Shown piece after piece: positions 8,060-14,843 of a stretch of 64,000 nucleotides of DNA (position 1 is its first letter; each line of letters opens with the position of its first letter). The notes under the pieces are model-generated. The model was not told the DNA's origin and did not search any database. It saw only the letters and a program-made list of their open reading frames with translations. Origin of the DNA: Methanocella_A sp963769045 (GTDB lineage Archaea > Halobacteriota > Methanocellia > Methanocellales > Methanocellaceae); NCBI GenBank assembly GCA_963769045.1, contig CAVYKK010000020.1:62001-126000 (forward strand), read 5' to 3'. The position numbers and the translations under genes were made by a program.

Positions 8060-8908
8060 ATGATCATACCCATTGTTTATTTCTCAGCATCGAACAACAC
8101 GGCCTACGTAGCGCAGATCATCGCCAAAGGTATCGAGAGCTGCGTTCATGATCTCAAATCCGACCTGGTGAGAGTCGAGAATGCCGGAGCCCGGAAAATC
8201 GATCTGTCACGTGATAATGTCATTGGCGTTGGCGCTCCCATCTACGGCGGCTTTGCCGAGCCGGTCATGCGATGGGCAGGAAGCTTCGACTTTTCCGGAA
8301 AAAGGGTATTCCTGTTTTCCACGGCCAGCAAGTACCACTTCTCGTCTACCCGCCAGATGATCGACGTTATACGTAAGAACGGCGGCACCATGATCGGGGC
8401 GCTGGAGATGAGGTTCCCCGGCACATTAGACGGCGTCTTTTTCTCGAAGGAGCAGACCGACAAACACCCGCTACAGCGATCCGAACTGGAGCGGGCATTG
8501 CGATTCGGCAGAGAGATTGCCGATATTGTTAAAAAGGGCGAGGGATACGCTGATTACGCGTATCCGCACCGGCTCGGGGCCTCGTTCATGCCGCTGGTGA
8601 ATGCTATAAAAACGGCGATCGTAGGTCTGATCAAGCGTAGCCTGTTCGAGAGTAGCTGCGGCCTGTGCACAGGCGGGAACTGTAGCGCCTGCGCAGGCGT
8701 TTGCCCTGTCGACGCCATCGAAGTTAAAGGAAAGTGCGCGGAAATCGACAAGAGCAAATGCATCGCCTGTTTCCGGTGCTTCAAAGAGTGCCCGCAGGGG
8801 GTTTTTTCACTCCGGTTCGCCGGAGGCAGGGAATATTACCGGGGGCCCTGGCAATTGAAAGGTTACATCGAACCGGACGAACTGGCGAGGACTACTCCCT
8901 GTAAATGA
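8060..8908 (+). CDS. EFR1-family flavodoxin/ferredoxin fusion
   Basis: A 282-residue electron carrier. The N-terminal flavodoxin domain (about 1-165) opens with the FMN phosphate loop SASNNTAYVA. Helices follow, then a C-terminal bi-cluster ferredoxin (about 195-255). The second cluster motif is canonical (CIACFRCFKECP). The first is unusual: CGLCTGGNCSACAGVCP has five cysteines with a four-residue gap where C-x2-C-x2-C-x3-CP is normal. The EFR1 family is thought to move electrons between flavin and Fe-S partners in anaerobes; the partner here is unknown. It follows the hppA terminator and is probably transcribed alone. Confidence 0.85.
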   Translation: MIIPIVYFSASNNTAYVAQIIAKGIESCVHDLKSDLVRVENAGARKIDLSRDNVIGVGAPIYGGFAEPVMRWAGSFDFSGKRVFLFSTASKYHFSSTRQMIDVIRKNGGTMIGALEMRFPGTLDGVFFSKEQTDKHPLQRSELERALRFGREIADIVKKGEGYADYAYPHRLGASFMPLVNAIKTAIVGLIKRSLFESSCGLCTGGNCSACAGVCPVDAIEVKGKCAEIDKSKCIACFRCFKECPQGVFSLRFAGGREYYRGPWQLKGYIEPDELARTTPCK

Positions 8909-8997
8909 TGACCTCTCTCCCCTGTCAGTCACGCATGCGCGCGTGAGCGGCCGGGCAAACTAGCGACGTAAGCCCAATATTGGCAACGCGTGAAGGA

Positions 8998-9137
8998 ACA
9001 GTTGCACAGTTAAAGGCCTCAGAGAACGCAGAGGGGCGCAGAGTACGCGGTTTCTATAAAAGATCGCTAAGCCAGATACCTAAAAAGAAAACTGCGCTCT
9101 CTGCGCTTCTTTGCGGTCTCTGCGGTCTCTGCTGCCT
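8998..9137. repeat. Palindromic iteron element, GCAGAG type
   Basis: Left arm units AGAGAACGC, AGAGGGGCGC, AGAGTACGC (about 9020-9048). The right arm is complementary, GCGCTCTCT, GCGCTTCTTT, GCGGTCTCT, GCGGTCTCT (about 9093-9130). The AT-rich centre holds TATAAAAGATCGC. Unit length is 9-10 nt. It lies between the ends of two convergent genes. Confidence 0.7.
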
Positions 9138-9160
9138 TCTGCTTATTTTATCCTTATGAA

Positions 9161-10285
9161 TTATTTACCGAACAGTTCTTTAACTTCCTTCAGCTTCTTC
9201 CTGATCGGTATCTGCTGCGGGCACTTCTCTTCACACTCCCCGCATTCTGCGCACTTAGAGGCACAGCCGTCGGACATAAACACGTTGTAGACCATCTTCG
9301 GCTGTTCTGGATCGCCGAACATGATGGCATTGTTGTACTGCTCGAAGCAGCCAGGGATGTTGACCCCGTTGTTGCATGGCATGCAGTACCCGCAGCCGGT
9401 GCAGCCCACCTTCATCCGTTCCCGATAGGCAGCCTTCACCCGGTCGACGAGCGTCATCTCCTTCTTCGTCAATAAGCCGGGCCGTCCCTCATCAGCGTAT
9501 TTGAGATTATCTTTTACCTGGTCAAGCGAACTCATGCCGCTCAATACGACGGTGACCTCGGGGTGATTCCAGACCCATCGCAGGCCCCAGCCGGCCGGGC
9601 TGCGGTCGCTGCCCGCTTCCTTCCATATCTTATCGATCGCGGGCACGTGCCTGGTCAGCAGCCCCCCGCGGAGCGGCTCCATGACTACGACGCCGAGGCC
9701 TTTCGATGCTGCGTACTTCAAGCCTTCGGTGCCGGCCTGGTTTTCCTCGTCCATGTAGTTGTACTGTATCTGGCAGAACGTCCAGCCGTAGGCGTCCACG
9801 CATTGTCTGAAAACGTCCAGCTTATCGTGGAACGAAAAGCCCGCATTAGTAATGCGGCCATCAGCGAGCGCATCGTCCAGGAAGTCGGCCATGCCCAGTT
9901 TTTCCATATGGCCCAGCCGGTCCTGTGACAGTGCGTGAATCAGATAATAATCGATGTGGTCGGTCTGCAGCCTTTTCAGCTGCTCGTCCAGGTATTTGTC
10001 CATGTCCTTCCGTTTCTCGATCAGCCAGGTCGGCAGCTTCGTGGCCATGCTGACCTTTTCCCGGTAACCGTCCTGAAGCACTTTACCGACGATGGTCTCG
10101 CTTTCCCCGTTGTGGTACGGGTAGGCCGTGTCCACGTAATTAACACCATGGTCGATCGCGTAGCGGATTGCCTGTTTTGACAGCTTTAACGATACTCGCC
10201 CACTCTTGAGCAGCGGCAGCCTCATGCACCCATAGCCAAGGATAGAGAGGTCTCGGTCGGAATTTTTCATTCGCCTGTATAGCAT
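9161..10285 (-). CDS. Aldo/keto reductase with C-terminal 4Fe-4S domain
   Basis: A 374-residue protein. An AKR-type (beta/alpha)8 barrel (about 1-275) carries the expected active-site elements: Asp in VDTAYPYHNGES with the downstream Tyr, Lys in ATKLP and His in YYLIHA. A ferredoxin-like tail (about 285-360) follows, containing CTGCGYCMPC and CAECGECEEKCP. This is the Fe-S-linked AKR class common in anaerobes; substrates are undetermined. It is the last gene of a minus-strand group (flavin-reductase remnant, tautomerase, this gene). Start: ATG at 10285, 27 nt after the tautomerase stop. Confidence 0.9.
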   Translation of the reverse strand: MLYRRMKNSDRDLSILGYGCMRLPLLKSGRVSLKLSKQAIRYAIDHGVNYVDTAYPYHNGESETIVGKVLQDGYREKVSMATKLPTWLIEKRKDMDKYLDEQLKRLQTDHIDYYLIHALSQDRLGHMEKLGMADFLDDALADGRITNAGFSFHDKLDVFRQCVDAYGWTFCQIQYNYMDEENQAGTEGLKYAASKGLGVVVMEPLRGGLLTRHVPAIDKIWKEAGSDRSPAGWGLRWVWNHPEVTVVLSGMSSLDQVKDNLKYADEGRPGLLTKKEMTLVDRVKAAYRERMKVGCTGCGYCMPCNNGVNIPGCFEQYNNAIMFGDPEQPKMVYNVFMSDGCASKCAECGECEEKCPQQIPIRKKLKEVKELFGK

Positions 10286-10311
10286 GAAATCACTGCTTTT
10301 TCGAATATTGT

Positions 10312-10500
10312 CTAATGCTTTTTCTTAGAAAGCTGTTCGCCGTAAAGCCCGATACAGTCCGGATTCAGCTCATGGATCAGGACGATCATGGCCTGCGCCG
10401 GAAGGCCGGTGACCTCGCATGCGGTCTTCGTGAATCCCTGGATGATCTTCTCTTTCTGTTCTGTGCTCAGTGGCCCTGTTTCCATGGTAATTATTGGCAT
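10312..10500 (-). CDS. 4-oxalocrotonate tautomerase family protein
   Basis: A 62-residue protein of the small tautomerase superfamily. The initiator Met is followed by Pro, the catalytic N-terminal base (Pro1 after Met removal), and the sequence continues PIITMETGPL. The helix EQKEKIIQGFT and strand AMIVLIHEL are typical. Length is exactly that of 4-OT subunits, which form hexamers. The native substrate in archaea is unknown. It sits between the flavin-reductase remnant and the aldo/keto reductase, suggesting a small redox/isomerase operon. Confidence 0.9.
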   Translation of the reverse strand: MPIITMETGPLSTEQKEKIIQGFTKTACEVTGLPAQAMIVLIHELNPDCIGLYGEQLSKKKH

Positions 10501-10518
10501 AATTGTTCCTCCCTGTCT

Positions 10519-10905
10519 TTATTTCATTCCTGTCTTCATCAGCTTTTTACCGTCATTCCACGCTTTCCCGACCCGGTCGCCGATGGTCCAGTAGCCGTTG
10601 TCCGGCATCGTGAGCAGCAGCGGGCCGACCTTTTTGAAGTCCGGCTTTCCGTCTGTCAGGCAGCGCTCATCTGCATATGAAGCGACGATCTCGCCGATGA
10701 AAATGTCATTCGTCGGCAACTCCAGCGCCTTCACCAGGCGGCACTCGATACTAAGCGGGCACTCTTTGATCATAGGGGCCGTCTTCAGACCGCCATAGAA
10801 CACGTCGAACTGTTTCGACTTGTCGGTCTCCTCGCCAGAGACGAGCCCACAGTAATCGGTCTTTTCGACCATGTCGGCAGAGGGCACGTTGACGCTGAAC
10901 GTGTT
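10519..10905 (-). pseudogene. 5'-truncated flavoredoxin/flavin reductase
   Basis: The open frame encodes only the C-terminal two-thirds of a flavin reductase-like (flavoredoxin) domain. Family similarity is clear from FSVNVPSADMVEKTDYCG onward, then TNDIFIGEIV and the C-terminal strands. About 70 N-terminal residues, normally the first FMN-binding strands, are missing. Similarity stops at about 10905, and an in-frame TAG follows at 10926-10924 inside the start region of the divergent HxlR gene. A GTG at 10887 could start a 122-residue product, but it would lack part of the flavin site. A deletion between this gene and its regulator explains the arrangement best. Related full-length proteins are about 190 residues. 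Confidence 0.75.
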
Positions 10906-10917
10906 ATATTGATTGCT

Positions 10918-11262
10918 ATGACGCTAAAACGGAAATACCATTGCCCCGTCGAGGCCGCCATTGACATTATAGGCGGCAAGTGGAAGCCTCTTATCCTGTG
11001 GGCGCTCAAGGACGGCACGTTGCGATTCAGCCAGATCGAGGGCGAGCTGCACGGAATCACCCAGAAGATGCTGACCAGGCAGCTCCGGGAGCTGGAGAAG
11101 GACGGGCTTATCTCAAGGAAAGTCTACGCACAGGTGCCGCCGAAGGTGGAATACTCGCTGACGGACTCCGGTAAATCGCTCATGCCCTGTATAGACATGC
11201 TCTGTGACTGGGGCGCGAAGCACATGAGCGACCAGATCGAGTACGAGTGCAATGGTAAATAA
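10918..11262 (+). CDS. HxlR-family transcription regulator
   Basis: A 114-residue winged-helix protein with the HxlR signature: CPVEAAIDIIGGKWKPLIL near the N-terminus, then TLRFSQIEGELHGITQKMLT, the recognition helix RQLRELEKDGLISRK and a wing ending PPKVEYSLTDSG. HxlR regulators usually sense redox or electrophile stress and control divergent oxidoreductase genes. The divergent neighbour here is the truncated flavin reductase. ATG at 10918 is preferred; a TTG three codons upstream is possible. Only about 12 bases separate the start from the end of homology of the neighbour, so the usual divergent promoter has been removed. Confidence 0.88.
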   Translation: MTLKRKYHCPVEAAIDIIGGKWKPLILWALKDGTLRFSQIEGELHGITQKMLTRQLRELEKDGLISRKVYAQVPPKVEYSLTDSGKSLMPCIDMLCDWGAKHMSDQIEYECNGK

Positions 11263-11277
11263 AAATCTTTAGTTATT

Positions 11278-11419
11278 CTTGGCGCCCTTGGCCCTTGGCG
11301 CCCTTGGCGAGCCTGACAGGGGGCGCAAAGCCCTGGCAGAGCATGTGTCGCTATTGTTGCGTAGGCATGGGACTCCTGTCACGCTCGCCAAGGGCGCCAG
11401 GTAGCCAAGAGCGCCAAGT
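11278..11419. repeat. Palindromic iteron element, CTTGGCGCC type, copy A
   Basis: Left arm of CTTGGCGCC-like units (11278-11310) ending GGCGAGCCTGACAG. The right arm is the complement beginning CTGTCACGCTCGCCAAGG (about 11376) and ending GCGCCAAG (11418). About 65 bases lie between. A second copy with the same boundaries is at 47.1 kb. It lies between the stops of the HxlR gene and nifB. Confidence 0.8.
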
Positions 11420-11423
11420 ATTA

Positions 11424-11460
11424 TTAAAAAGAGACATATCCCGGCAGTTTTAGCCGGGAT
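11424..11460 (-). terminator. Terminator of nifB
   Basis: Perfect 8-bp stem ATCCCGGC/GCCGGGAT (11438-11460) followed on the minus strand by a run of five T (11425-11429), seven bases beyond the nifB stop codon. Confidence 0.75.
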
Positions 11461-11467
11461 TACTGTA

Positions 11468-12361
11468 TTATGCGTGGTAATGAGTCCCACCGAGCGCCCG
11501 CTGGGCCGGCGACATGGACTCTTCCTTGCCCGGCACGCCGCAAGCGTCGGCCCGGCACTGCTTGCATAGCCGGAACTGGGGCAGGTACTTTTCGGCGACG
11601 CTGCGCGCCTGTTCGAGGTCCTTGCACTCCGGCGCCTTCATGTTCGCGAATTTGTACAGCGGTATCATGGGGATGATGTTCATGAGCACCGCGCCTTTCT
11701 CGGCGGACATCTTCGCGATGGGCTCGATCTGGTCTGCGTTGATCTCCGGCACCAGGACGGTGTTGACCTTGACGATCAGGCCGGCCTTCGCCGCCGCCTC
11801 GACACCGGCGAACTGCTTCTCGACGAGCAGCTTAGCGGCCTCTTCGCCGCGGTATGTTTGATTGTGATATCTTACCCACTGGTAGATCTGTGCGCCCACT
11901 TTGGGGTCGAAAGCGTTGATGGTGACCGTCACGCTGGAGACGCCGACCTTGAGCAGGTCCGGCACGCGCTCCGCCAGGTACAGGCCGTTGGAAGCGACGC
12001 ACTTGATGAGGTCCGGGTGTCGCTCGTGGACGAGCTTCAGCGCCTCGAATGTCTCCTCGTTGGCCAGCGCCTCGCCGGGGCCGGCCACGCCGACGACCTT
12101 CAGGTTCTCCAGCTCTTTCACGACCTGGTCGACCCGATCTGCCGCCTGTTGCGGGGTCATCACGCCGGACGATACGCCGGGGCGGTGCTCACACTTGTCG
12201 ATCTTCCTTGTGCAGAAGTTGCACTGGATGTTGCACTTGGGGGCGACGGGGATGTGTATCCTCGCGGTGGAGAAGTGCGCCTTCTCGTTAAAGCAGGGGT
12301 GGGCCGAGGTCAGGTGGGAGAACTTGGACCTTCCGCCTTCGAAAACCTTCAGTTGTTCCAT
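11468..12361 (-). CDS. nifB: NifB, FeMo-cofactor core synthase (radical SAM)
   Basis: A 297-residue radical SAM protein. It matches NifB in its opening HPCFNEKAHFSTARIHIPVA and in the cluster motif CNIQCNFC (Cys43, 47, 50) followed by TRKIDKCEHRPGV. The AGPGEAL segment and a Cys-rich tail (CKQCRADACGVPG) supply ligands for the additional Fe-S clusters. NifB condenses two 4Fe-4S units with carbide insertion to make NifB-co, precursor of the nitrogenase cofactors. As in other methanogens it lacks the C-terminal NifX-like domain found in many bacteria. No other nif gene is in the window, so nitrogenase genes would have to lie elsewhere. Start: ATG at 12361. Confidence 0.92.
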   Translation of the reverse strand: MEQLKVFEGGRSKFSHLTSAHPCFNEKAHFSTARIHIPVAPKCNIQCNFCTRKIDKCEHRPGVSSGVMTPQQAADRVDQVVKELENLKVVGVAGPGEALANEETFEALKLVHERHPDLIKCVASNGLYLAERVPDLLKVGVSSVTVTINAFDPKVGAQIYQWVRYHNQTYRGEEAAKLLVEKQFAGVEAAAKAGLIVKVNTVLVPEINADQIEPIAKMSAEKGAVLMNIIPMIPLYKFANMKAPECKDLEQARSVAEKYLPQFRLCKQCRADACGVPGKEESMSPAQRALGGTHYHA

Positions 12362-12553
12362 GAGATGTCTCCGGTCAGGTAATGGTAATATGACACTGAT
12401 CGCACTAAACCTTTATCATGCGGTCGAGCGGCTTTTAGCCGGTATCGCAACCTGCGTTGCCCGGTCAGCCGACCCACGATAATGAGCTTGCACAATCGTT
12501 AATTTCATACATTTGAGCAATTATAAAATTATATACTTTCCTAAAAATGGGGA

Positions 12554-12812
12554 AGGTCCCGGAGGTTTGCGAGAGGTCTCGGAGGTTTGCGAGAGGTCAC
12601 AGAGCTCAGCACAGAGGTCACAGAGGCCACAGAGGTATTCACAGAGGTTTGTTTTGATAACGGGGCTCACCAAAGCCTTTTTCTAAAATATCCTCTGTGC
12701 AGTCCTCTGTGGCCTCTGTGACCTCTGTGGTGAAACTCGGTGACCTCTAGAAACCTCTGAGACCTCAAAAAGGTGAAGCTCTGTGATCTCTCGCAAACCT
12801 CCGGGACCTCTA
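12554..12812. repeat. Palindromic iteron element, CACAGAGGY type, copy A
   Basis: About 260 bases forming a long imperfect hairpin. The left arm is GGAGGTTTGCGAGAGGTC repeated twice, then units AGAGGTCAC, AGAGGCCAC, AGAGG. The right arm is CCTCTGTGG, CCTCTGTGA, CCTCTGTGG and onward to TCTCGCAAACCTCC. The centre reads TTGTTTTGATAACGGGGCTC. It fills the region between the divergent nifB and the gene at 12919, just upstream of the latter's TATA box. Confidence 0.85.
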
Positions 12813-12865
12813 CGTTATTATTTTGGAATTATAAGGTTGAAATTAGCCTCAAATTTGAAAAGAAA

Positions 12866-12876
12866 ACTATATAACC
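12866..12876 (+). promoter_or_regulatory. TATA box for the site-2-protease-like gene
   Basis: AACTATATAACC lies about 45 nt before ATG 12919 and predicts a transcript start near 12896, giving a leader of about 20 nt. Confidence 0.55.
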
Positions 12877-12918
12877 GCTTATTTACATAGAAGCAATAAA
12901 AATGTGGGTTATGCTGCT

Positions 12919-14262
12919 ATGAGGGCGCGTTCGTTATTCCTTTCAATCATCCTGCTTTTGATCACCCTTGGGCCGGCGACGGCCTGCGCGCAGTATGCCA
13001 GGACAGATATCCAGTACTCCTATCCGCTGGATGTCGGCCAGATGATCAACTGTTTTGGCATCACGAGCGCAGAAAGGATGATCCTGATCAATACGACGCC
13101 ACAGATCATGCTGCAGAACCCGCTGATCATCATGGGCTCGGGTGCTGACATGATCGAGTATAACAGCGTCAGCGCCTATACCAGCATGCGCGTGCTGGAT
13201 AGCAGTCTCATCACCGGGGACGGGATCACCAGCTATTATGACAGGCCATTGAGCTATTATGACCTCATCCTGATAGGCGGCCCCGAGCATAACGCGATGA
13301 CGAAACAACTCCAGGAGCAGGGGCTTCTCACCTGTACCGGGACTGATCTCAAGATGCCCGGCCTGGTCATCGAAGTAGTCCCGCTGCCGGATGGCCACAA
13401 GATCGTCGTGATCGGTGACGTATCCGGTTACGCCTACCATAAGAAAGACCTCCCGCTCAACGGCATCCTGCCCGAGACGCTGGCGCCGTCCGCCGCGATC
13501 GCCCTGGGCACCGGCCTCGGCGTGATCGGGGCAATGATATGCGCTACCGGCACCTATGGCAGGTTCCGGCGCAGGGTCCGGGGTTTCATGTCCGGTTACC
13601 GTAACGCCAATACCGCAGAAGCGGCAAGCGAGAGCTATGGCGACATATCTCAAGCGAGACTGCATGGCGCCAGGAAATCGCTGGTATTCGGCTTCAGCAT
13701 ACGTGAAATCATGACTATGCTGGCCTGCTGTGTCCTGTTCAGCGGCATTTTCCTCCTGGCCGACCGGCTTGTGCTCGACAGAGAAATCGTCATACTGTAC
13801 CTGGTCATGGGCACCATCGCGGTAATCGTGCACGACCTCGGTCACAGGATGGTGGCACGTAAGCTGGAGATCGACGGGGAGTACCGGTTCTGGGGCCTGG
13901 GGACGGTCACCATGCTGCTGACGTCCTGGCTGTTTGGCATGGCGTTTGCGCAGCCGGCACGGTACGTGTTAAACCAAGAGAGCGAGCTGGAGATTCGGGA
14001 CATGGCACTGGTCACGCTGGCGGGGCCGGCAGTGAGCCTGCTATTTGCCATTCTCTTCCTGCCGTTCGCATTGATCGGCGGCGTGGCAGGCCAGATTGCC
14101 GTCGCGGGCTTCACCATGAACCTGATGACTGTGGTCTACAACCTGATGCCTTTCAGCCCGATGGACGGCAAGATCATATACGAATGGAGCAAGCTCTTCT
14201 GGATGCTGATGTTCATGCCTCTGGCGTTGTTCTTCATCCTGATGACGCTGTTCTTCATATAG
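12919..14262 (+). CDS. Site-2-protease-like membrane protein with HDLGH motif
   Basis: A 447-residue protein with a signal peptide or anchor (about 1-25). An exported alpha/beta domain follows (about 25-185; Tyr/Asn-rich, LIIMGSG, DLILIGGPEH), then a membrane helix and a C-terminal M50/S2P-like membrane core. The zinc motif reads VHDLGHRMVARK (His305, His309) and the third-ligand motif reads NLMPFSPMDGKII (Asp416). In M50 proteases the first motif is H-E-x-x-H; here Asp306 replaces the catalytic Glu. Either the enzyme works with Asp or it is a metal-binding pseudoprotease. ATG 12919 gives the better signal peptide; a GTG at 12904 is also in frame. Proximity to pilin-like operons suggests processing or assembly of envelope proteins (inference). 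Confidence 0.75.
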   Translation: MRARSLFLSIILLLITLGPATACAQYARTDIQYSYPLDVGQMINCFGITSAERMILINTTPQIMLQNPLIIMGSGADMIEYNSVSAYTSMRVLDSSLITGDGITSYYDRPLSYYDLILIGGPEHNAMTKQLQEQGLLTCTGTDLKMPGLVIEVVPLPDGHKIVVIGDVSGYAYHKKDLPLNGILPETLAPSAAIALGTGLGVIGAMICATGTYGRFRRRVRGFMSGYRNANTAEAASESYGDISQARLHGARKSLVFGFSIREIMTMLACCVLFSGIFLLADRLVLDREIVILYLVMGTIAVIVHDLGHRMVARKLEIDGEYRFWGLGTVTMLLTSWLFGMAFAQPARYVLNQESELEIRDMALVTLAGPAVSLLFAILFLPFALIGGVAGQIAVAGFTMNLMTVVYNLMPFSPMDGKIIYEWSKLFWMLMFMPLALFFILMTLFFI

Positions 14263-14267
14263 GCCGC

Positions 14268-14843
14268 TTAAGGCCGATGTTTTCTCATTTGTCCAATCGC
14301 GGCAGCCCCAATGATCACGCTGATAACCGACGCAAAGAAGCCCGGCGAGGGCACATTCTCAGGTGCCCCGGCCGTCGATGTATTCGACAGTCCAGGAGTC
14401 GCTTTGCCAGGGGCGATATATGCTTCGACGACGGTAAACAGACCCGAAGCGGTGGGATTGTTGCTTCCGACGATATTTAGCTGATAATAAATGTTCAGCG
14501 GGGCCGTTCCTTCGAGCCAGTAGTCGTTGGCCGCCATGACCCACCGGTAGTGTGCCGGGCTGCTCGCATTGCAGCGTTTAGCGTCTGTCGGCACGATCGC
14601 ATCGCCCTCGACCAGATCGTAGGCACGTGTGACGCCCGGCTCGTCGATCTCCGCGTAAGCGATCGATTCGCTGTCCGGCGTCATATACAGGTCCACGGTG
14701 AACGGCTCTCCGGGGTGCAGTACGACGCCTGTGACAGTTGCTTCCTGCCCGTTATAGTACGCTTTTATGCTCCTCCCGCTGGCTTCCCCTGAAAAAATTA
14801 CGAGAAGCACGATCAGGACCAGAATGATATAAAATGGTTTCAT
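14268..14843 (-). CDS. Sarcinarray/MAST-like secreted protein, PGF-CTERM-like tail
   Basis: A 191-residue secreted protein. It has a signal peptide (about 1-23), then a beta-sandwich domain (RSIKAYYNGQEATVTGVVLH, then PFTVDLYMTPDSES) resembling the MAST domain of methanogen sarcinarray-family proteins. The C-terminus is tripartite: PSPGF (about 167-171), a hydrophobic helix, and a basic end (MRKHRP). That is the layout of PGF-CTERM sorting signals, which archaeosortase A replaces with a lipid anchor. The PGF here is followed by F rather than the usual G. It is the last gene of a six-gene operon; its start overlaps the preceding stop by 4 nt. The family call is by eye and moderate. Confidence 0.65.
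   Translation of the reverse strand: MKPFYIILVLIVLLVIFSGEASGRSIKAYYNGQEATVTGVVLHPGEPFTVDLYMTPDSESIAYAEIDEPGVTRAYDLVEGDAIVPTDAKRCNASSPAHYRWVMAANDYWLEGTAPLNIYYQLNIVGSNNPTASGLFTVVEAYIAPGKATPGLSNTSTAGAPENVPSPGFFASVISVIIGAAAIGQMRKHRP

Noticed and set aside
12554..12812. CRISPR array or tandem rRNA-like repeat
   Set aside because: Units of about 9 nt in two inverted arms without unique spacers do not fit CRISPR; no rRNA similarity is seen.
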